Source of the DNA: Methylobacterium frigidaeris
Lineage (GTDB): Bacteria; Pseudomonadota; Alphaproteobacteria; Rhizobiales; Beijerinckiaceae
DNA: 64,000 nt
Reading direction: 5' to 3'
Assembly: GCF_022179185.1 (NCBI RefSeq)
Contig: NZ_BPQJ01000007.1
Span: 124,001-188,000 of the forward strand
Shown here: positions 58,269 through 64,000 of the stretch, piece by piece
How positions within the stretch are numbered: position 1 is the stretch's first letter
Layout: the number at the start of each line of letters is the position of its first letter
Notes under the pieces: generated by a model
Seen by the model: the letters and a program-made list of their open reading frames with translations, nothing else
The model's database searches: none
What the model was told of the DNA's origin: nothing
Made by a program: the position numbers and the translations under genes

Positions 58269-60620
58269 ATGCCCATCCCCGCTTCCGCCCTCCTCCGCGG
58301 CGCCGTTCTCGGCGTCCTGACCGTCCTGCTCGCGCTGGGCTTCCTGCTCGGGCCGACTCGGCCAGCCGCGGCGCAGACGGACGACGCGCGCCGCACCGAG
58401 CTGAATGCCGGCATCGCAGCGGCCCGGGCCGAGGCGGAGCGGTTGCAGGGCGACTTCAAGGGCCTGCTCGGCATCCGCGACCGGACCGAGGTCCTGATCA
58501 CCGAGGCCAAGGCGCTGCGGCGGGACACCGAAGCGGCCCGTGCCCGCCTCCAGGCGCAGCTCGCCGAGATCGGGCGCGCCACCGTGCCGGAGGCCGCCGG
58601 CGTCGAGAAGCGGCAGGTCGAGGCCGAGCTGGCGCAGGTCGAGACCCGGCTGCGGCAGGACGGGCAGAGCCTGCGCGCTGCCGAGGAACTCCTGAACCGC
58701 GTGACCGAGGCGCGCCGGTCGCTGTTCGCCCGGCGCCTCCTCGCCCCGAGCCCGAGCCCGCTCACCCCTTCCTTCTGGAGCGAGCTCCTCGACCGGGCGG
58801 TGCCACAGGTCGGCGAGAGGATGGCGGCCCTCGGCACGAAGGCGGCAGAGAACGCCTGGGACGAGGATTTCCTCGGCCTCGCCGTGATCCTGATCCTGGG
58901 GCTCGGCCTGTCCTGGGTCTTCCGCGCGGTCGGCCGCCGCCTGGCGCGCAGCTGGCGCCGGCTCTGCGAGCGGGCCGGTATCGGCCCGCGGCGGGCGGCC
59001 GCGATCCACGCCCTGATCGATCTCGGCGTGATGGTGGCGCCGCTCCCGCTGGCGATCGCCATCCTGCTCCTGCTCAACGAGGAGACCGACCTCTCGCCCG
59101 GCAGCCTCGATTCCCTGTTCGTCCGCTTCTTGGCCGCGATCGCCGGCGTGCTGCTCGGCACCGGCATCCTCCGGGCGATGGTGGCGCCGCGCGATCCCGC
59201 GGTGCGGCTCCTCGCCGTCGGCGATCCGGCGGCCCGGACCATCCATCGCACCGGCACGGCGATGCTGCTGATCTACGCGGCGAACCTCGTCTTTTCCGAG
59301 TTCACCGTCATGGCGCAGTTCCGGGGGGTGATCGGCGAAGCCACGACGATCCTCACGGTGCTCGCCTGTTGCGCGCTCCTCGCCGGCGCGCTCGTGCGGC
59401 TCGCCCATGCCGAGCCCCCGGACGAGGAGGCCGTGGCGGCGATGCCGGCGGCCTCTCCCGTCGGTGTCCTCGGCGGCCTGGCGCCGCTCGCCTGGGCGGT
59501 GACGGCCGCCGCCTTCGCCTGCGTGCTCCTCGGCCTCACGGCGCTCGGCGCCTTCCTGGTCGGGCGCCTCATCGTCACCGGCGTGCTGGTGGCGTTGGGC
59601 TGGATCGTGCTGATCTGCGTCGACGCGCTCTCGGTCGGGTCCGAGGACGTCGCCCGCTCGCCCCGGCTGTCGCGGTTGTGCCGCACCTTCACGCTCCGGC
59701 CCGAGACGCTGGCGCTGGCCTCCATCGTGACCTCGGGCGCGCTGCACGCCCTCGTCGTCGGCGCGATGGTGTTCGTGGTCATCGGCCCGTGGAACCTCGC
59801 CTATGGCGAGCTGAACCCGTTCCAGGACGCGTTCCTCGGCACCACCGTGGCGGATCTGCGCGGCTGGCTGGGGGCCGCCGGCCTCGCGCTCTTCGCCTTC
59901 GCGGTGGGCCTGCTGGCGACCCGCTTCGCCACCGGCTGGCTCGACCGGCGCTTCCTGCCCCATACGAGGCTCGATGCCGGGGCGCGCTACTCGGTCATCA
60001 CGGTGGTGGGCTATGGCGGCCTCGCCCTGACGCTCGTGGTGGCGCTCGGTCAGCTCGGGGTGAACCCGCAGAGCCTCACGGTGATCGCCGGCGCCCTCTC
60101 GGTCGGCATCGGCTTCGGCCTGCAGAGCATCGTGTCGAACTTCGTCTCGGGGCTCATCGTGCTCGCCGAACGGCCGATCCGGGTCGGCGACCTCGTCACC
60201 GTGAAGGGCGAGGAGGGCCGGGTGAAGAAGATCAGCGTGCGATCCACCCTGATCGCCACCGGCGACCGCACCGACCTCGTGGTGCCCAACACCGACCTCA
60301 TCACCTCGATCGTCCGCAACAAGACCCTCACGGACGACACCCAGCGCCTGCGCGTGCCGCTGATCCTCGACAAGGAGACCGACATCGAGGTGCTGCACGA
60401 GATCCTGCTGAAGGTCGCAAGCCACCATCCCAACGTCGCGGCTCACCCGGCCCCGACCCCCCTCCTGATGCGGATCGGCGAGCACGGCCTCGAATACGAG
60501 GTACGCTGCTTCCTCGTCGATCTCGCAGCGAGCGACGCGACGCGCAGCGAGCTGAACACGGTCTGGCTGACGCTGTTTCGCCGCGCCGGCATCAAGCTCG
60601 GCGGGCCGCCCGCGGCCTGA
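58269..60620 (+). CDS. Large mechanosensitive ion channel, MscS family with DUF3772
   Basis: Inner-membrane mechanosensitive channel of the MscK/YbdG-like large type, 783 aa. A signal peptide (ending AAAQ about residue 36) is followed by a periplasmic coiled-coil DUF3772-like domain (about 40-190). Several TM helices come next, then the MscS core with the pore helix LTVIAGALSVGIGFGLQSIVSNFVSGLIVLAERPIRVGDLV. The beta domain follows, with GRVKKISVRSTLIATGDRTDLVVPNTDLI, and a C-terminal alpha-beta domain. Single gene; no clear ribosome site before the ATG at 58269. Confidence 0.9.
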   Translation: MPIPASALLRGAVLGVLTVLLALGFLLGPTRPAAAQTDDARRTELNAGIAAARAEAERLQGDFKGLLGIRDRTEVLITEAKALRRDTEAARARLQAQLAEIGRATVPEAAGVEKRQVEAELAQVETRLRQDGQSLRAAEELLNRVTEARRSLFARRLLAPSPSPLTPSFWSELLDRAVPQVGERMAALGTKAAENAWDEDFLGLAVILILGLGLSWVFRAVGRRLARSWRRLCERAGIGPRRAAAIHALIDLGVMVAPLPLAIAILLLLNEETDLSPGSLDSLFVRFLAAIAGVLLGTGILRAMVAPRDPAVRLLAVGDPAARTIHRTGTAMLLIYAANLVFSEFTVMAQFRGVIGEATTILTVLACCALLAGALVRLAHAEPPDEEAVAAMPAASPVGVLGGLAPLAWAVTAAAFACVLLGLTALGAFLVGRLIVTGVLVALGWIVLICVDALSVGSEDVARSPRLSRLCRTFTLRPETLALASIVTSGALHALVVGAMVFVVIGPWNLAYGELNPFQDAFLGTTVADLRGWLGAAGLALFAFAVGLLATRFATGWLDRRFLPHTRLDAGARYSVITVVGYGGLALTLVVALGQLGVNPQSLTVIAGALSVGIGFGLQSIVSNFVSGLIVLAERPIRVGDLVTVKGEEGRVKKISVRSTLIATGDRTDLVVPNTDLITSIVRNKTLTDDTQRLRVPLILDKETDIEVLHEILLKVASHHPNVAAHPAPTPLLMRIGEHGLEYEVRCFLVDLAASDATRSELNTVWLTLFRRAGIKLGGPPAA

Positions 60621-61381
60621 CGGCCGAACCAGTCGCGGGCCGGGCATCATTCCGCCGGCCGCGGGCGGCCAGTGCCGCGGCGGTCGCCTGTGAGGATGAT
60701 GGCAAACAAGAACCCGAGCAGAGTCGCGCGATGCACTCTGCTCAGAGCGCCTCGACGAGCGGAACGGCGGCCACGAGGGCGATGGCCACGGCGAGGGCGA
60801 CGGCCAGCACCAGGGAGATGGAGCGCCCCGCAAGGACGGTGATCCGGCGCTCCCCTCCCGTAGATGGCAACCGTTCGATGTTCGGCTGACTCATGGCAAA
60901 ACTGCTTGTCGGCGCGTAGACGCCCCGCGTCAGAGTAACAGACTCGACCGAGACAAGAGTGGACACCTTCATGCCCAGCGTCTCTAAAGCTTGTCCGGGC
61001 GTCTCAAACCGGCACGCATCGGGAACCGGCGCAGGGACAGGCAGCCCCCTGGCGACCCTCGGCTCGTCCTTCCCGGGCCTCAGGACATAACCTGTTTGGT
61101 TGCGGCCGGACAGGCATGAAAACCTGCCGTTGCTGACGCAGCAGGAACCGACGATCATCCCTGGAACGTCATCGGCGACGATCCGATCGTCCGTCTCACT
61201 TGTCGGAACTCTACGTCTCAAACGGCGCGGCTGCCCTGGACAACCGGATTCGGTTGGGAAACAAACGGGACGATCCCCACGGTCAAGCTTATCGCGAATG
61301 GCAGGGGATCCTGATCAAGATCAACCGCCCTCTTGCCAATGGACGCGGCCGCCGGTCGGCCCTCCGCGCGAGCCCGACGTA
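60621..61381. other. Gene-poor region downstream of the MscS gene
   Basis: About 760 bases with one possible small gene on the minus strand (60742-60894). The remainder has lower GC than the genes and no repeat, RNA or further frame I can support. The right end should hold the lipoprotein gene promoter. Confidence 0.35.
60742..60894 (-). CDS. Possible 50-aa single-TM protein
   Basis: Short frame beginning MSQPNIERLPSTGGERRITV and ending in a hydrophobic helix (SISLVLAVALAVAIALVAAVPLVEAL). The basic-then-hydrophobic pattern looks like a genuine small membrane protein, but the ATG at 60894 has no ribosome site, and a longer frame from an ATG at 60972 is possible. Family not recognised. Confidence 0.35.
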   Translation of the reverse strand: MSQPNIERLPSTGGERRITVLAGRSISLVLAVALAVAIALVAAVPLVEAL

Positions 61382-61804
61382 ATGCGCATCATTGCCGCCA
61401 GCCTGAGCTTCCTCGCCCTGACCGCCTGCGGGACCGTGACCCGCGGCACGACCGAGCAGGTCACCTTCCTGTCCGAACCACCCGGCGCCGCGATGCGCAC
61501 CTCGTTCGGGACGGGATGCCCGGTCACGCCCTGCACCCTCGAGATCCCGCGCAAGCAGGAATTCGTCACGACCTTCTCGCTGCCCGGCCACGCCGACGTG
61601 CAGGTGCCGGTCACCACGAAGCTGAGCGGGACGGGCGGCGCCAGCATGGCCGGCAATCTCGTCGCCGGCGGCCTCATCGGCGCGGGCGTCGATGCTTATC
61701 ACGGCACCGCCTACGACCACACGCCGAACCCGGTCATCGGCCGCATGGTCCCGTTCTCCTCGCCGCTGCCGGCTCGCCGCCGCCGCGCCGCGCCGCAGAG
61801 CTGA
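61382..61804 (+). CDS. Small outer-membrane-type lipoprotein
   Basis: A 140-aa lipoprotein with signal peptide and lipobox LTAC (Cys at about residue 17). The mature part begins GTVTRGTTEQVTFLSEPPGAAM and has two Cys, in GTGCPVTPCTL, that could form a disulphide. A Gly-rich hydrophobic stretch (GNLVAGGLIGAGVD) and a basic tail (PARRRRAAPQS) follow. Similar small lipoproteins with the SEPPGA motif are common in alphaproteobacteria and uncharacterised. A second lipoprotein gene follows 14 bases on. Confidence 0.75.
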   Translation: MRIIAASLSFLALTACGTVTRGTTEQVTFLSEPPGAAMRTSFGTGCPVTPCTLEIPRKQEFVTTFSLPGHADVQVPVTTKLSGTGGASMAGNLVAGGLIGAGVDAYHGTAYDHTPNPVIGRMVPFSSPLPARRRRAAPQS

Positions 61805-61818
61805 CGGAGGCCGTCCCG

Positions 61819-62325
61819 ATGTCCTCGACCATCATGCGCTGCGCGGCGGCGGGCGCGGCGCTCCTCGCCGCCCTGGCGACCGGCGCCTGCCAGACCTCCT
61901 ACAAGAGCAACAGCACCGGCATCGGCCTCACCGGCGGGGTGCGGGCCGAGGCGGTGACGCCGGACCTCTACCGCATCGAGGCGAGGGGCAACGGCTTCAC
62001 CAGCAAGGGCCGGGTGCAGGACTTCGTGATGATGAAGGCGGCGGAGATCACCCTCGCCAATGGCCGCACGCACTTCCTCATCACGGATTCCCGCGACACC
62101 ACCGAGCGGAACCAGTACCGCGGCCCGTCGCGCTCCGAGACCGTCTGGCGGGGCGATTCCCGCGTCACCACCACGACGCCCGGCTTCGTCAACACGGTGG
62201 TGCGTCCGGGAGAAGACGCCTATGTGCGCCTGCTCTCGAAGAGCGCGGGACCGCTGCCTCCGGAGGCGCTGGACGCCGCCGAGGTCAAGCGCGTGGTCGG
62301 CCCGCGCCTGCTCCAAGACGACTGA
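61819..62325 (+). CDS. Small lipoprotein, CC0125/CC1285-like
   Basis: A 168-aa lipoprotein: signal peptide and lipobox ATGAC (Cys at about 24), then the family region LTPDLYRIEARGNGFTSKGRVQDFVMMKAAEITLANGRTHF-type sequence, which fits the CC0125/CC1285 lipoproteins named from Caulobacter. ACGGAGG lies eight bases upstream of the ATG. It forms a two-gene unit with the preceding lipoprotein and precedes the subtilisin autotransporter. Function unknown; probably outer-membrane associated. Confidence 0.78.
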   Translation: MSSTIMRCAAAGAALLAALATGACQTSYKSNSTGIGLTGGVRAEAVTPDLYRIEARGNGFTSKGRVQDFVMMKAAEITLANGRTHFLITDSRDTTERNQYRGPSRSETVWRGDSRVTTTTPGFVNTVVRPGEDAYVRLLSKSAGPLPPEALDAAEVKRVVGPRLLQDD

Positions 62326-62480
62326 CAGGACGACCGACCCGACGGCTTCGGTCCGTCGGAACCCGGCATCCGCGGGCGGGAGCCAAGCAGGCTCCCGCTC
62401 CCGGCCCCCCGTGTCTCGCTGAACCGGCGCGGCCGAACGGTCGCGCCACGACGCTGCGTCTCCTCTCAAGGTTTTCGGTC

Positions 62481-64000
62481 ATGCTGCGCCATCGCGCTCC
62501 CCTGCTCGCCGGCCTGTCCGCCATCGCGCTCACGGCTTGGAACGATCCTGGCCGGGCGGCCGAGGCGGGCCCGCTGCCGGCCTTCGCCCGCATCGCGAAC
62601 TCGGACCTCGCCGCGCAGCGCCCGCTGATCTCGCCATCGACGATCGGCCTCAGCGCCGTCGATTTCGAGACGCCGGAATACAAGCTGCAATACGGCCTCC
62701 CGTCGATGAACGCCGCGGCGGCCTATGCGCGGGGCTTCACGGGCGCCGGCGAGACGGTCGCGGTGGTGGATTCCGGCATCGACGCGAACCATCCGAAGTT
62801 CGACGGGCGGATCTCCGGCCTGTCGCGCAACTTCGACATCGGCGGCAGCAACCCGGGCGATGTCCGCGACAACCTCCAGCCGGAGGACCAGGGCCACGGG
62901 ACGGCCGTGGCGGGCGTGGTCGCGGCGGCCCGGACCGGACAGAAGATCCACGGCGTCGCCTTCGACGCCGAGATCATGGCCCTGAGGGCCACGGGGAGCA
63001 ACCGCGACACGGCCGCGGCGCTCTCGTACGCCGCCGATCAGGGCGTCCGCATCCTCAACGCGAGTTACGGACCGGGATTTCCACAGAAGCGGCTGCCCAA
63101 CGGCTCGCCAAACCCCGATTACAAAGAACTCGAGATCTATGACATCAATGTCGGCGATCTATACAGGACCTCCACCAGCCTGAAGAAGGCGATGGATGGC
63201 GGCATGCTCGTGATCGCCGCTGCGGGCAATGACGGCATCGACCAGCCGATCATCGCGAAGAACCCGACGGGCATGTCGCTGTTTCCGTTCATCAAGCCAT
63301 CGACCGCGAGGAGCGGCGACTACCGCTTGGTGGATGGAGAGGGAAGAGAGTTCCCGATCGAGGCGGATGACGAGGACAGCGACTTCTCACAGCTCTCCAA
63401 GTCGCTCATCACCGTCGTCGCCGTCGACAAGGACGCCACGATCGCGCCCTACAGCAACCGCTGCGGCGTCGCGGCCAACTGGTGCATGGCGGCGGTTGGC
63501 TCGATGGTCGGGACGACGGTGCCGCTGGGGACCGCCCCGAACGGCTCCGACTACGAGTTCAAGTTCGGCACCTCCTTCGCGGCCCCGCAGGTCGCCGGCG
63601 CCGCCGCGGTGCTGCGCCAGGCCTTCCCGTTCATGACCGCGCCGCAACTCGCCCAGACGCTGCTCACGACGGCCACCGACCTCGGCGATCCGGAGATCTA
63701 CGGCTGGGGCCTCCTGAATCTCGGCCGCGCCGTCGACGGCCCGGGCCTGTTCACCTCGACCTGGGACGTCGACACCCACGGCTATTATGGCCGCTTCGCC
63801 AACCCGATCGGCGGTCCGGGCGGCCTGGTGAAGCGGGGCGCCGGCATCCTGGAACTCGCCGGGGCCAACCAGTACGAGGGCGCGACCGAGGTGCTCGGCG
63901 GCACCCTGGTGCTCAACGGGTCGGTGACCTCGCCGGTGATCGTCGAGTACGACGGGACCCTGCGCGGCACCGGCCGCATCGCCTCCTCGCTCGCCAGCAA
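62481..64000 (+). CDS. Subtilisin-type (S8) serine peptidase autotransporter (partial)
   Basis: Exported serine protease, with the first 506 codons in the window and the 3' end beyond it. A signal peptide (ending GRAAEA about residue 29) precedes the S8 domain with catalytic Asp97 (VVDSGID), His139 (GHGTAVAG) and Ser365 (GTSFAAPQ), all intact. After about residue 430 it has the autotransporter repeat AGILELAGANQYEGATEVLGGTLVLNGS, the strand-loop-strand motif of passenger domains, so a C-terminal beta-barrel is expected downstream. No stop codon occurs before the window end. Confidence 0.88.
   Translation, partial: MLRHRAPLLAGLSAIALTAWNDPGRAAEAGPLPAFARIANSDLAAQRPLISPSTIGLSAVDFETPEYKLQYGLPSMNAAAAYARGFTGAGETVAVVDSGIDANHPKFDGRISGLSRNFDIGGSNPGDVRDNLQPEDQGHGTAVAGVVAAARTGQKIHGVAFDAEIMALRATGSNRDTAAALSYAADQGVRILNASYGPGFPQKRLPNGSPNPDYKELEIYDINVGDLYRTSTSLKKAMDGGMLVIAAAGNDGIDQPIIAKNPTGMSLFPFIKPSTARSGDYRLVDGEGREFPIEADDEDSDFSQLSKSLITVVAVDKDATIAPYSNRCGVAANWCMAAVGSMVGTTVPLGTAPNGSDYEFKFGTSFAAPQVAGAAAVLRQAFPFMTAPQLAQTLLTTATDLGDPEIYGWGLLNLGRAVDGPGLFTSTWDVDTHGYYGRFANPIGGPGGLVKRGAGILELAGANQYEGATEVLGGTLVLNGSVTSPVIVEYDGTLRGTGRIASSLAS

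Noticed and set aside
58158..60833. An 891-codon frame opposite the MscS gene
   Set aside because: Composition is typical antisense and the plus strand has a complete, motif-bearing channel protein.

Overview
The window is a chromosomal segment of a very GC-rich alphaproteobacterium. The rplU-rpmA-(GNAT)-obgE-proB block, a MucR-family regulator, ChvE/GguA sugar uptake, NsrR-controlled hmp and an OlsB-like acyltransferase all point to Rhizobiales. Methylobacterium or a close relative is my best guess, inferred from gene content and base composition rather than from a database match. Frequent GTG and TTG starts, strong GGAGG-type ribosome sites and many 4-base ATGA/GTGA overlaps are visible throughout.

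Region by region. (1) 1-7175: sugar uptake and oxidation. A ChvE-like periplasmic binding protein and its ATPase lie next to a Caulobacter XylB-like aldose dehydrogenase, a divergent GntR/FadR regulator, an aldose 1-epimerase, an SMP-30 lactonase and an FAD monooxygenase. (2) 7305-12358: a nitroreductase, then a compact operon of a polar-amino-acid ABC transporter (binding protein, permease, ATPase), an SDR-fold protein that has lost its catalytic Tyr/Lys, and an enolase-superfamily enzyme. (3) 12466-14283: flavohaemoglobin hmp divergent from nsrR, with two NsrR-type operators between them. (4) 14376-20728: uronate dehydrogenase divergent from a lactonase, an agmatinase-family hydrolase, an MFS transporter with an AraC regulator, and a MucR-family protein without zinc ligands. 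(5) 21092-27111: an MBOAT/SGNH/GDSL O-acetylation cassette, then an Orn/Lys/Arg decarboxylase translationally coupled to a GNAT acetyltransferase. (6) About 27200-28370: an AT-rich islet with one frameshifted two-TM protein of unknown function. (7) 28686-33783: a TetR-MFP-RND efflux operon with a palindromic operator. (8) 34222-41177: DUF4337, a periplasmic chorismate-lyase-like protein, a Na/Pi cotransporter, a GlcD-like FAD dehydrogenase, a PanE-like reductase and a small protein. (9) 41178-44517: a gene-poor stretch with two tiny membrane proteins, tRNA-Arg(UCU) and an integrase-like protein lacking its catalytic Tyr. (10) 44801-51395: TerB, a formate/nitrite-type transporter, an FMN hydroxy-acid dehydrogenase, an OlsB-like N-acyltransferase, DUF4153 and DUF2267-like proteins. 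(11) 51685-58074: L21, L27, a GNAT, ObgE, a VapBC toxin-antitoxin pair wedged in before proB, an orphan CheB and a spermidine-synthase-fold protein. (12) 58269-64000: a large MscS channel, two small lipoproteins, and the start of a subtilisin-type autotransporter cut by the window end.

Intergenic spaces carry a family of long palindromes built around CCTCATCCTGAGGTGC and several other perfect hairpins, mostly between convergent genes. The least explained pieces are the AT-rich islet protein, the amino-acid-type transporter/enolase operon with its degenerate SDR, the O-acetylation cassette, and the integrase-like protein without nucleophile. I found no CRISPR array, rRNA, complete insertion sequence or replication origin.
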